A DNA stretch of 64,000 bases from contig CAYQOM010000001.1 of assembly GCA_964419145.1 (NCBI GenBank), positions 868,001-932,000 on the forward strand. The letters are read 5' to 3'. The notes under the pieces are model-generated. The model searched no databases, was not told where the DNA came from, and saw only the letters and a list, made by a program, of their open reading frames with translations. The translations under genes and the position numbers were made by a program. This document shows, one piece after another, positions 25,833 to 33,800 of this stretch (position 1 is its first letter; the number at the start of each line of letters is the position of its first letter). This DNA is from UBA2336 sp964419145. GTDB taxonomy: Bacteria > Bacteroidota > Bacteroidia > Cytophagales > Cyclobacteriaceae.

Positions 25833-27041
25833 ATGGAATCTACACTAACCCCATCTACCCGCAGGCATTCCTCAGCCCCGCCAACTATCGGTGCTTCGGC
25901 ACGCAGGCACGACCTCGACTGGCTCCGGATTATCGCCATTTTAATATTGCTTTTCTTCCACACCGGCATGTGGTTTAACCCGTGGGACTGGCACGTGAAG
26001 AACAATGAGCTCAGCGGCAGCTTCCGCTACTGGATGATCTGGCTGCATTTCTGGCGCATGCCACTGTTGCTCTTTATCTCCGGTGCCGGAACGTACATGG
26101 CATTGGGCAAGCGCACCATTAAGCAATATGCCGGTGAGCGTTTTCGCAGGCTGTTCATTCCCCTGGTGTTCGGCATGTTTGTGGTTGTGCCGCCTCAGAT
26201 TTATTACGAGCACATCGCTGAGTACACCAGCTACTTCGATTTCTATAAAACGGTTTTCAACTTCGTTCCCTACCCGGAAGGAAGTTTTAGCTGGCACCAC
26301 CTGTGGTTTATTCTCTACCTGTTATTGTATTCGTTACTGCTCATTCCGTTTTTTAAATTTATCCGGTCGGATCATTCAGCCAATTTTAAAAGTAACATTA
26401 GTCGTTGGTTGTCGAGCCCGGCAGGTATGTTGCTGATCCCTTCTGTGATTATCATTTTCACGCAGGCAGTTTTGCGTCCGTACTTTCCGGATGAAACACA
26501 CGACCTCACCGACCTGGGCTTTTTTGTTTTCTACATGTGCTTCTTCTTTTTCGGTGTGTTGTTCTATTCCGATAGAAATCTTTGGTTGTCCATTGGGCAA
26601 AACCGAAAACACTTGCTGGTGGCAGCACTGTTTGTGTTGATCCCTTTCTATCTGTTGTACTTTCACTTTCGTGGAATTGTTGCGTTTCCATGGCCGGAGG
26701 ATGTCATCGAAACGTTGTTCGATATTACCGGTATGTTCATGAGTTGGTTTACCGTGCTCACCGTAATCGCTTTCGGACAACATTACCTGAACAAACCCCA
26801 TCCCTGGGTCAGTAAACTCAATGAAGGGTTGTATCCGTTTTACATTCTACACCAAACGGTAATCATTGCTATCGGGTATTACATCTGTCAGTTGGACTGG
26901 AGCATAACCGCCAAGTTCTGGTCGATTGCGATGCTTACACTGATTAGTTGTGTGGGATTTTATTTGTTGCTGATCAGGCCATTTAATGTAATGCGCTTTT
27001 TGTTTGGGATGAAGCCGAAGGAAAAACGGCAGAAGACTTAG
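25833..27041 (+). CDS. Acyltransferase family 3 membrane protein
   Basis: A 402-residue integral membrane acyltransferase with about ten hydrophobic segments. The family opening RRHDLDWLRIIAILILLFFH (arginine/aspartate followed by histidine) is at residues 25-45, and the OpgC/MdoC-like glucan modification proteins share this pattern. Members transfer acyl groups (acetyl, succinyl) to exported carbohydrates or lipids. The histidine of LLFFHTG is the usual catalytic candidate. The acceptor is unknown. The ATG at 25833 is chosen, although the first roughly 24 residues (Ser/Thr/Pro-rich) are unconserved. The stop is followed by a palindromic repeat. Confidence 0.87.
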   Translation: MESTLTPSTRRHSSAPPTIGASARRHDLDWLRIIAILILLFFHTGMWFNPWDWHVKNNELSGSFRYWMIWLHFWRMPLLLFISGAGTYMALGKRTIKQYAGERFRRLFIPLVFGMFVVVPPQIYYEHIAEYTSYFDFYKTVFNFVPYPEGSFSWHHLWFILYLLLYSLLLIPFFKFIRSDHSANFKSNISRWLSSPAGMLLIPSVIIIFTQAVLRPYFPDETHDLTDLGFFVFYMCFFFFGVLFYSDRNLWLSIGQNRKHLLVAALFVLIPFYLLYFHFRGIVAFPWPEDVIETLFDITGMFMSWFTVLTVIAFGQHYLNKPHPWVSKLNEGLYPFYILHQTVIIAIGYYICQLDWSITAKFWSIAMLTLISCVGFYLLLIRPFNVMRFLFGMKPKEKRQKT

Positions 27042-27097
27042 CGGGAAAATAATAAATAGTTATAGAGCGCAAGAAGCGTATCGCTGGGAATGAAGTT

Positions 27098-27206
27098 TTT
27101 TAAACCACAGAGCGCACAAAGCTTTCATTAAGGGCACAAAGTGTTCGCGATGCTGATTGCTCTTCGTGAACTTTGTGCCTTCTTTGTGTCACTTTGTGGT
27201 TAATTT
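27098..27206. repeat. Imperfect palindrome of the CACAAAG/CTTTGTG type
   Basis: The left arm has TTAAACCACAGAG, CGCACAAAG and GGGCACAAAG words. The right arm has ACTTTGTGCC, CTTTGTGTC and ACTTTGTGGTTAA. The outer ends TTAAACCACA and TGTGGTTAA pair, and arms pair imperfectly over about 109 bp. Same architecture (an outer TTAACC/GGTTAA, several 8-9 bp words ending in AG) as the element at 25013-25112, but with different letters. It fills most of the gap between the acyltransferase and beta-helix genes (27042-27274). Confidence 0.75.
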
Positions 27207-27274
27207 TCTTACCCTATTATACAGGTACCGGACTCGTTATAGTTTATCGGAAATTCTCTATCTTCATATCCGCT

Positions 27275-28525
27275 ATGAAAAAACTTCAGTTTGTTTTGTT
27301 TGGATGGGTTCTCTTTTCGGCTTGTACCGAGGCTCCCAAAGAACCCATCGTGTGGAAATCCATTGAAAAGGATTTACAGGCACAATTTATTATAGCCCAG
27401 GATGGCGATGTGATTGAACTCCCCGAAGGCAACTTCATGTTTACCCGTACACTGAGTATGGATGGAAAATCGAACATTACCATTCGGGGTAAGGGTATGG
27501 ACAAAACCATTCTTTCCTGGAAAAATCAAACAGAAGGTGCTCAGGGCATGCAGATCAGCAACGGAAAAAATATTGTGTTGGAAGATTTTTCAGTGGAGGA
27601 TGCCAAAGGCGATAACCTGAAAGTGAATGACACCGATGGCATTGTGCTGCGTAGAATCCGATCGGTATGGGCAGAAGGCCCGAAAACGGAAAACGGAGCT
27701 TATGCGCTTTACCCGGTACTTTGCAAAAATGTGTTGATGGAGGAATGCATCGCTATGGGCTCATCCGATGCGGGTATTTATGTGGGGCAGTCGGATTCGG
27801 TTATTATTCGCAACAACAAAGCCTATTGGAATGTGGCGGGCATTGAAAGTGAAAACTCAATGTGGGTGGAAATTTACGGCAACGAAGCATACGACAACAC
27901 CGGAGGCATTCTTGTTTTTGATTTACCCGGCCTCACCACGTACGGCCATTCCACGAAAGTGTACAAGAACACCATCCGCAGCAACAACCATAAAAATTTT
28001 GCACAGAAGGGAAACATTGTTGCCAGCATACCACCTGGCTCGGGCATGATGGTTCTCGCTACGCATGATATAGAAATTTATGATAACGATTTTAAAGACA
28101 ACACCACGGTAGGTATAGCGCTTGTAAGTTATGAATTGGTGGCTGCGCTCAACGAAGGTGAGCAGGAGCAGGAAAGCTCCATCGGTGGCGTGCAAACCGT
28201 GAACAACAATTACAAGGCCGATACATTGTACAATGCGTTTCCGTATAACGTGCACATTCACGATAACCGATTTACAAACAAACACTGGTTCCCCACTTTC
28301 CAAAATGATATCGGCAAACTGCTAGCCATGAAGTCGATGTTTAACCCACCTGATATTGTGTATGACGGAATACCTGATCCGGAGCGCAGCGAACGCGGCA
28401 TCTGTATAAAGGAAAATGAAAAAATTATTTTTATTAACCTGGATGCAGCTAATGAGTTTAAAGATTTGTCGAAAGACGTGAAGAACTTTGCGTGTGAAGA
28501 TGAGAAAACGCTTTCGTTGAAGTGA
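27275..28525 (+). CDS. Parallel beta-helix lipoprotein (NosD/pectate-lyase-like fold)
   Basis: A 416-residue lipoprotein (lipobox GWVLFSAC, Cys17). The body shows the right-handed beta-helix pattern of repeated short turns, such as NITIRGKGMDKTIL, NIVLEDFSV, GIVLRRIRSV, NVLMEECIAM, SVIIRNNKAY. The family is paired with the SO2930-type cytochrome gene in other bacteria. Here it is the upstream partner: the cytochrome GTG start overlaps its TGA stop (GTGA). The start ATG at 27275 is chosen because the lipoprotein signal begins there. An upstream extension to 27173 has no such signal. Catalytic residues of a lyase or hydrolase are not evident. Confidence 0.86.
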   Translation: MKKLQFVLFGWVLFSACTEAPKEPIVWKSIEKDLQAQFIIAQDGDVIELPEGNFMFTRTLSMDGKSNITIRGKGMDKTILSWKNQTEGAQGMQISNGKNIVLEDFSVEDAKGDNLKVNDTDGIVLRRIRSVWAEGPKTENGAYALYPVLCKNVLMEECIAMGSSDAGIYVGQSDSVIIRNNKAYWNVAGIESENSMWVEIYGNEAYDNTGGILVFDLPGLTTYGHSTKVYKNTIRSNNHKNFAQKGNIVASIPPGSGMMVLATHDIEIYDNDFKDNTTVGIALVSYELVAALNEGEQEQESSIGGVQTVNNNYKADTLYNAFPYNVHIHDNRFTNKHWFPTFQNDIGKLLAMKSMFNPPDIVYDGIPDPERSERGICIKENEKIIFINLDAANEFKDLSKDVKNFACEDEKTLSLK

Positions 28526-29589
28526 AGTCAGTTTATTCTATAGTGCTATGTATGTTGATGCTTTCGTGCACACAGCAGAAGCCTGAAGTAATTGTGGTGG
28601 AGGAAGAATCGTTGGGCGGAACCACACTTGCTTCACTGGGGGAAGAAAAACTCTCGGCATACGGATTTTTTAAAGGAGAATTGAAAAATCTTGAACCGGC
28701 AGAAGGAGTGATTCATTATGAACTGAACGCTCCGTTGTTCAGTGATTATGCATACAAGAAGCGGTTTGTCAAATTTCCCAAGGGCACTTTTGCCAGTTAC
28801 AACGCTGATGATGTGCTTGATTTCCCGGAAGGTACAGTGCTGATCAAGAACTTTTATTATCCGGCTGATTTCAGAAAACCAGATGAGAATATCCGCATTC
28901 TTGAAACCCGTTTATTGATGTTGGAAAACGGAACATGGAGCGCATTGCCTTACATCTGGAACGAAGAGCAAACCGAAGCTTACCTGGATGTAAGTGGAAG
29001 AAGTATTGAGGTGAGCTGGACACATGATGACGGAACAATAAAACAAGTAAACTACTCGGTTCCAAATATGAACCAATGCAAAGGTTGTCATCTGCGTGGT
29101 GATAAGGTGATGCCGATTGGACCAACAGCGCGACAGTTAAATGGATCGATAAGGGGACAACAGAAAAATCAACTGGAGCATCTTGCAGCGTTGGGTTTGC
29201 TGCATAACCCTCCACCCATTAACACCGTGGCGCGTTTGGTGGATTACGACAATGCAACTGAACAACTTGATCTGCGTGCACGCGCCTGGCTTGAGGTGAA
29301 TTGTGCGCATTGCCATCGGCCGGATGGTCCGGCCAAAACCAGTGGATTGCATTTACTGGCCGATGTAAAAAATCCGTTCGAGTTGGGCGTTGGCAAACCG
29401 CCCGTAGCAGCCGGTCGTGGTTCAGGTGGCCTGAACTACGACATTGTTCCAGGCAAACCCGATCAATCCATTTTATATTACCGCATCAAATCCGATGACC
29501 CAGGGGTGATGATGCCCGAACTAGGAAAGAAGTTGGTGCACGAAGAAGGAGTGAAGTTGATTGAGCAGTGGATTAGGGAGATGAGGTGA
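28522..29589 (+). CDS. SO2930 family diheme c-type cytochrome lipoprotein
   Basis: A 355-residue exported lipoprotein (MLMLSC, Cys16) with two heme-binding motifs: CKGCH at residues 186-190 and CAHCH at 261-265. The long N-terminal part (about 45-180, YELNAPLFSDYAYKKRF) is the conserved non-heme domain of the SO2930 family. A GTG start overlaps the upstream beta-helix gene stop, so the two are translationally coupled. The hemes imply periplasmic or surface electron transfer. What it oxidises or reduces is unknown, but the tight pairing with a beta-helix protein suggests action on a polysaccharide-like or otherwise extended substrate (inference). Confidence 0.9.
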   Translation: MKSVYSIVLCMLMLSCTQQKPEVIVVEEESLGGTTLASLGEEKLSAYGFFKGELKNLEPAEGVIHYELNAPLFSDYAYKKRFVKFPKGTFASYNADDVLDFPEGTVLIKNFYYPADFRKPDENIRILETRLLMLENGTWSALPYIWNEEQTEAYLDVSGRSIEVSWTHDDGTIKQVNYSVPNMNQCKGCHLRGDKVMPIGPTARQLNGSIRGQQKNQLEHLAALGLLHNPPPINTVARLVDYDNATEQLDLRARAWLEVNCAHCHRPDGPAKTSGLHLLADVKNPFELGVGKPPVAAGRGSGGLNYDIVPGKPDQSILYYRIKSDDPGVMMPELGKKLVHEEGVKLIEQWIREMR

Positions 29590-29685
29590 AACTTAGTTTG
29601 GATCACTTGTCAATAGTTTTAAAAGTTTCATGGCGGTTCTGAGAACTAAATTTTCGAGGAGAGCATCCTAATATTAAAATTTTTT

Positions 29686-31146
29686 ATGATTCATCTTTAC
29701 TTATTAAGGCCGTTCCAATTTATTATCTTGATTTTAGTTGTTTTTGGATGTGTAACTAAGGACCACAATGAGAATAAAGTCAGAATACAAATCAATAGTA
29801 AGACCCAGTTAAATGCTGAAGTCAAATTGAGTAGTTACACTTTGATAGATCAAACTATGTTGACTGAGTCTAAAACTGATTCAAGCGGCTTTTGTCTGGT
29901 TGAGTTGACAATTCAGGAACCTACATTTGCCTTAATTCAAATTGGAAAAAAGTATGGTGAAGTGTTTCTTTCGCCTGGATATAACATTACTGTCAATGAA
30001 ATTGAGCAGGATTACAAGGTGCCACTAACCTTTTCCGGCAAAGGTGCCGATGTAAATAATTACGTTTCATGGGTTAACTCTAACGTGGAGAGTATTAAAT
30101 GGGCAAACGGAAGAGGGTTGTTTGATTTAACCAAAGAGGAATTTGAGGTTCGATTTGATTCGTTAAAGAGGACAATATCTGATTTTCATTTGGCTTACGT
30201 TGATTCCATCAATCTGACGGATACAATGATTTCAGTTTTGGACATGAAGAATAAGGTTAAGTTCGTTGCAGTTCAACAAGAGTATCAGCTTTACCAATTG
30301 ATTCAATTATCGAAGGAAGTGCGTGCGGAACATGATTTTAAAGACCAAAGTGTTAATTTGATTTTTGATTCACTCCTTTTAACAGATAGGTATTCTGATT
30401 ATTACATAATGTTAAATTTTTATTGGCGAGCAAGAATTGAGTCGACTGTTGCGAAATATTCCCAAACTAACCAGGAGCATACAATTCCTTTGATAACGAA
30501 TTCTTTGATTACAGAGGAAGAGTATCCGGAAAGTATTAGGGAGTTTCTAATGGCACTTAATCTTCAACACTGGCTTTCAATATTTGGTCTTTCGCAAGAA
30601 ACCGATTCGGTTTATAAGATATTTAAAATGCGCTATTCAAAATCAAGATTTCTACCAACTCTTCAAAATGTGTACGATGAATGGCTTGCTGTGCAACCCG
30701 GTCAACCTGCTCCGGACTTTATTGCTTACACAAGTGATGGGAATAAAGTTACCAAAGAAGACTTCAAGGGTAAATTAGTATACATGGACGTATGGGCAAC
30801 GTGGTGTAATCCTTGTATTGCTGAAATACCCGTATCAAAAAAACTACAATCCCATTTTATAAATGAAAAGCGAATTTTATTTGTGAATGTGTCTGTAGAT
30901 AGTGATGAATCCGAGTGGTTAAATTTTCTTGCAAAGGAGAAAGAATGGACTGGTTTGCATGTACGGGTTGAGTCAAATGAGGTTGAGTCATTTTATAAGA
31001 AATTTAAGTTGTATGGAATTCCTGGCTATATTTTAATGGATGAGTCTGGTAATATCCTTAACATAAGGGCTCCTCGCCCATCTGAAGGGGAGATTAAAGA
31101 TGAAATTGAAAGTCAACTTGAAAAAGTTGCTTCTACTAATCTTTAA
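29686..31146 (+). CDS. TlpA-type thioredoxin domain lipoprotein
   Basis: A 486-residue lipoprotein (VVFGC, Cys22). The C-terminal third is a thioredoxin fold with the redox motif WCNPC (Cys374 and Cys377), in VWATWCNPC, and the cis-proline region YGIPGYIL, typical of TlpA/ResA-like periplasmic disulfide reductases. The long middle (about 140-340) is a helical region common in Bacteroidota TlpA relatives. It may keep cytochrome heme-site cysteines reduced or act on other extracytoplasmic thiols. The diheme cytochrome gene just upstream fits, although 96 bp separate them. The stretch is more AT-rich than its neighbours. Confidence 0.9.
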   Translation: MIHLYLLRPFQFIILILVVFGCVTKDHNENKVRIQINSKTQLNAEVKLSSYTLIDQTMLTESKTDSSGFCLVELTIQEPTFALIQIGKKYGEVFLSPGYNITVNEIEQDYKVPLTFSGKGADVNNYVSWVNSNVESIKWANGRGLFDLTKEEFEVRFDSLKRTISDFHLAYVDSINLTDTMISVLDMKNKVKFVAVQQEYQLYQLIQLSKEVRAEHDFKDQSVNLIFDSLLLTDRYSDYYIMLNFYWRARIESTVAKYSQTNQEHTIPLITNSLITEEEYPESIREFLMALNLQHWLSIFGLSQETDSVYKIFKMRYSKSRFLPTLQNVYDEWLAVQPGQPAPDFIAYTSDGNKVTKEDFKGKLVYMDVWATWCNPCIAEIPVSKKLQSHFINEKRILFVNVSVDSDESEWLNFLAKEKEWTGLHVRVESNEVESFYKKFKLYGIPGYILMDESGNILNIRAPRPSEGEIKDEIESQLEKVASTNL

Positions 31147-31178
31147 CCTCTACCCAAAGAATTCCGTTAACATTCCAT

Positions 31179-31772
31179 GTGACCCAATTTTCCAAAGATT
31201 TATCCTCTTCAAAATGGATCAAAGCAACCTTCTTCGGTTGGTTTCTGGGCATCATCCTGATTCTCGTATTGTCATCTTTATTCGATGCAATAGGCATTGA
31301 AGGCTTTCAGTTTTTTCTCGGCATTGGTATTGGCGCAGGGGTTGGGTTTATGCAGGGCAGATTACTGCGAACTACAACATTTGTTAACAAGCCTTGGCTA
31401 TGGGCGTCCATTATCGGAATGGGGTTGCCATTCATGATTTCCGATCTGCTTATCCTTTATGGAGATCTTTCCCTGGGCTCTTACTACATCCCGATTTGCA
31501 TTGCATCTGGCAGCGTTTTGGTTAGCGTGCTGCAATTTCTTTATCTGAAGAAAGGTTCACCAAAAGCCATGCTTTGGATTTTGGGTTGCAGCCTCGGTTG
31601 GATGTTGGCTGGCATCACTGTGTTTGCAATTGATTATACAAATCATATCGCTGATCAGGTGATGGTTCAATTCTTTTTGAATCTGTTTTTAATTCTGGGC
31701 AGTGGCGTTGTGCTTGGGCTGGTTACCGGTCCTTTTCTAAAGGCGATTTTGCGACAGGATAATTTGTCGTAA
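31179..31772 (+). CDS. Integral membrane protein of unknown function
   Basis: A 197-residue protein with about six hydrophobic segments (FFGWFLGIILILVLSSLF, FFLGIGIGAGVGFMQG, WASIIGMGLPFMISDLLI, and so on), glycine-rich. I do not recognise the family. The best start is GTG at 31179. The ATG two bases earlier is followed at once by a stop. It lies 32 bp after the TlpA-type gene. A related arrangement of a small glycine-rich membrane protein is common in Bacteroidota, but no function can be assigned. Confidence 0.6.
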   Translation: MTQFSKDLSSSKWIKATFFGWFLGIILILVLSSLFDAIGIEGFQFFLGIGIGAGVGFMQGRLLRTTTFVNKPWLWASIIGMGLPFMISDLLILYGDLSLGSYYIPICIASGSVLVSVLQFLYLKKGSPKAMLWILGCSLGWMLAGITVFAIDYTNHIADQVMVQFFLNLFLILGSGVVLGLVTGPFLKAILRQDNLS

Positions 31773-31823
31773 TCGACCCCTCATTTGTCGTTTTTGTACA
31801 TGCTCAAAATGATTTGAGTCTAG

Positions 31824-31831
31824 TAGGTTTG
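31824..31831 (+). promoter_or_regulatory. -7 box (TAGGTTTG) of the SRPBCC gene
   Basis: TAGGTTTG matches TAnnTTTG and lies 31 bp before the ATG at 31863. No -33 TTG at standard spacing. It would start transcription of the SRPBCC/VOC/DUF1801/VOC run. Confidence 0.45.
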
Positions 31832-31862
31832 TATTACCAATTCAGACATAACCCCAAAAGCT

Positions 31863-32741
31863 ATGACAACAGCAGAAAAAACCACCATCACCATAAGCGC
31901 AACCGTCAACGCCCCCGTTGAAAAAGTATGGGCACTCTGGACGGATCCCCGTCACATTGTGAAATGGAACAATGCATCAGACGACTGGCACACGCCACAT
32001 GCGACAAACGATTTACGCGAAGGCGGAAAATTTGTATCGCGCATGGAAGCACGTGATGGCAGTATGGGTTTTGATTTTGAAGGTATTTATAGTGTGGTAA
32101 AAAAACACGAACAAATTGCATATACCATGAGTGATGGCCGCAAGGTGAACATTGTATTTGAACGTAAAGAAAAAATAACGGATGTAACGGTAGCCTTTGA
32201 AGCGGAGCAGATGAACCCCATTGAAATGCAACGCGATGGCTGGCAGGCTATTCTCAACAATTTTAAAAAGCATGTAGAGGAAAGTCCCAACATGGAGAAG
32301 ATGAAATTTGAAATTTCCATTCATGCACCAGCTGAAAAAGTATATCACACAACCATTCATGAAAAAAGCTATGCACAGTGGACAGCCGAATTCAATCCAA
32401 CTTCACGCTTTGAAGGATCATGGGAGAAGGGTTCAAAGATTCTTTTTCTCGGTACCGATCAGGAAGGCAAAGTTGGCGGCATGGTAGCGCGTATACAGGA
32501 AAACATTCCAAACAAGTTTATTTCTATTGAGCATTATGGTGTGGTTGGTAATGGTAAAGAAATTACCAGCGGCCCGGAGATTGAAAGCTGGGCCGGAGCG
32601 CACGAGAACTACAGCTATGCGCAGAATGGGAACAATACCGTTATGACCGTAGAAGTAGACACCAATTATGAATACATGGATTACTTCAATGAAGCCTGGC
32701 CAAAAGCATTGAATAAACTCAAATCAATCTGCGAAGCGTAA
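31863..32741 (+). CDS. Tandem SRPBCC (AHSA1-like) domain protein
   Basis: A 292-residue protein with two complete START/SRPBCC domains in one chain, about residues 8-138 (ISATVNAPVEKVWALWTDP) and 146-290 (ISIHAPAEKVYHTTIHEK). These helix-grip folds bind hydrophobic ligands and are annotated as AHSA1 or activator-of-Hsp90-like. Most relatives in Bacteroidota are single-domain proteins of about 145 residues. The fusion looks intact, with no frameshift scar and a short linker. The ligand is unknown. It begins a cluster with VOC and DUF1801 genes, all small cytoplasmic proteins often found together in this phylum (from memory). Confidence 0.85.
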   Translation: MTTAEKTTITISATVNAPVEKVWALWTDPRHIVKWNNASDDWHTPHATNDLREGGKFVSRMEARDGSMGFDFEGIYSVVKKHEQIAYTMSDGRKVNIVFERKEKITDVTVAFEAEQMNPIEMQRDGWQAILNNFKKHVEESPNMEKMKFEISIHAPAEKVYHTTIHEKSYAQWTAEFNPTSRFEGSWEKGSKILFLGTDQEGKVGGMVARIQENIPNKFISIEHYGVVGNGKEITSGPEIESWAGAHENYSYAQNGNNTVMTVEVDTNYEYMDYFNEAWPKALNKLKSICEA

Positions 32742-32785
32742 TCCTTTACAAACCTTAAACGTCAGATTTTAAACGTTAAACCAAT

Positions 32786-33226
32786 ATGGCAACTGTTAGC
32801 ACCTATCTCAACTTTACAAACAACACGGAAGAGGCATTCAATTACTATAAATCCATTTTTGGTGGAGAGTTTGTTGGCGGTATTAGTCGTTTCCGCGATA
32901 TGCCTCCGATGGAGGGTATGCCTCCATTGGCTGAACAGGATAAAAACCTGGTCCTGCACGTTGAACTTCAGATTCTTGGCGGCCATAGACTAATGGGCTC
33001 TGACGCTCCTGCATCAATGGGCTTTACGGTTAATAAGGGAAACAACGTTCACATTAGTCTGCATGCAGATACCCGAAAAGAAACAGAGCGGTTGTTCAAG
33101 GCGCTTTCTGAAGGCGGACATGTAACCATGGAATTGGCAGACATGTTTTGGGGCTCGTACTATGGAAGCTGTACCGACAAGTTTGGTGTGCAATGGATGT
33201 TGAATTGCGATGAGAAAGCAAGCTGA
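32786..33226 (+). CDS. VOC family protein (PhnB-like)
   Basis: A 146-residue vicinal-oxygen-chelate-fold protein with the PhnB/DUF-like opening YLNFTNNTEEAFNYYKSIFG and the ending MFWGSYYGSCTDKFGVQWML, hallmarks of the PhnB family. Related proteins act in antibiotic resistance or have unknown roles. The usual metal-binding residues are partly changed, so activity is uncertain. The last 17 bp overlap the DUF1801 gene, so translation is coupled. Confidence 0.88.
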   Translation: MATVSTYLNFTNNTEEAFNYYKSIFGGEFVGGISRFRDMPPMEGMPPLAEQDKNLVLHVELQILGGHRLMGSDAPASMGFTVNKGNNVHISLHADTRKETERLFKALSEGGHVTMELADMFWGSYYGSCTDKFGVQWMLNCDEKAS

Positions 33227-33779
33227 TCCGGTAGACCAATACATCAAAGGATTTCCTGAAGAAATCCAGGAGAAGCTAAAGCAACTTCGTTCCATTATTC
33301 GCAGCGCAGCACCAAAAGTGGAAGAATACATCGGATATGGATTGCCGGGTTACAAAGCATTCGGGAAGCCACTCGTGTATTTTGCCGGATTCAAGAATCA
33401 CATTGGTTTGTATGCACTGCCTTCAGGACACAGTAAGTTCAAAGAGAAGCTTTCGAAATACAAAGGCGGAAAAGGATCGGTCCAGTTTCCAAACGATGAA
33501 CCACTTCCGGTTGCCCTGATTAAACAAATGGTGGTGTTCAGATGGAAGGAAAACAGAGAACAGGAGGAAGTAAAAGCACAAAAACCCAAAGCTGACTTTT
33601 TGCACGAACTTAGCGCCCCTGCAAAAAGAGCGCTGACGAACTTCGGTATAAAAAGCCTGAAAGATTTGTCGCGATACACGGAGAAGGAAATCTTAAAACT
33701 CCACGGCATGGGACCATCCTCCATACCGAAACTAAAAACTGCCTTGAAAAAAAGTGGCTTGCAATTCAAAGAGAAGTAG
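33210..33779 (+). CDS. DUF1801 protein with C-terminal helix-hairpin-helix-like domain
   Basis: A 189-residue protein. The N-terminal DUF1801/YdhG-like domain (about residues 5-115, GLPGYKAFGKPLVYFAGFKNHIGLY) is followed by a basic linker and a roughly 55-residue C-terminal domain, LSAPAKRALTNFGIKSLKDL with LHGMGPSSIPKLKTAL. That domain looks like the helix-hairpin-helix (RNA polymerase alpha-CTD-like) fold, which binds DNA. The DUF1801 fold is related to iron-chaperone frataxin-like proteins, but its function is not established. Overlap with the upstream VOC gene (17 bp) indicates co-expression. Confidence 0.85.
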   Translation: MRKQADPVDQYIKGFPEEIQEKLKQLRSIIRSAAPKVEEYIGYGLPGYKAFGKPLVYFAGFKNHIGLYALPSGHSKFKEKLSKYKGGKGSVQFPNDEPLPVALIKQMVVFRWKENREQEEVKAQKPKADFLHELSAPAKRALTNFGIKSLKDLSRYTEKEILKLHGMGPSSIPKLKTALKKSGLQFKEK

Positions 33780-33800
33780 ACTAATAAGTGCACATTCAGT

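Noticed and set aside
26083..26801. Alternative open frames inside the acyltransferase gene on both strands
   Set aside because: They have low-complexity, Arg/His/Cys-rich composition typical of off-frame GC-rich text, and the acyltransferase frame has clear membrane helices and family motifs.
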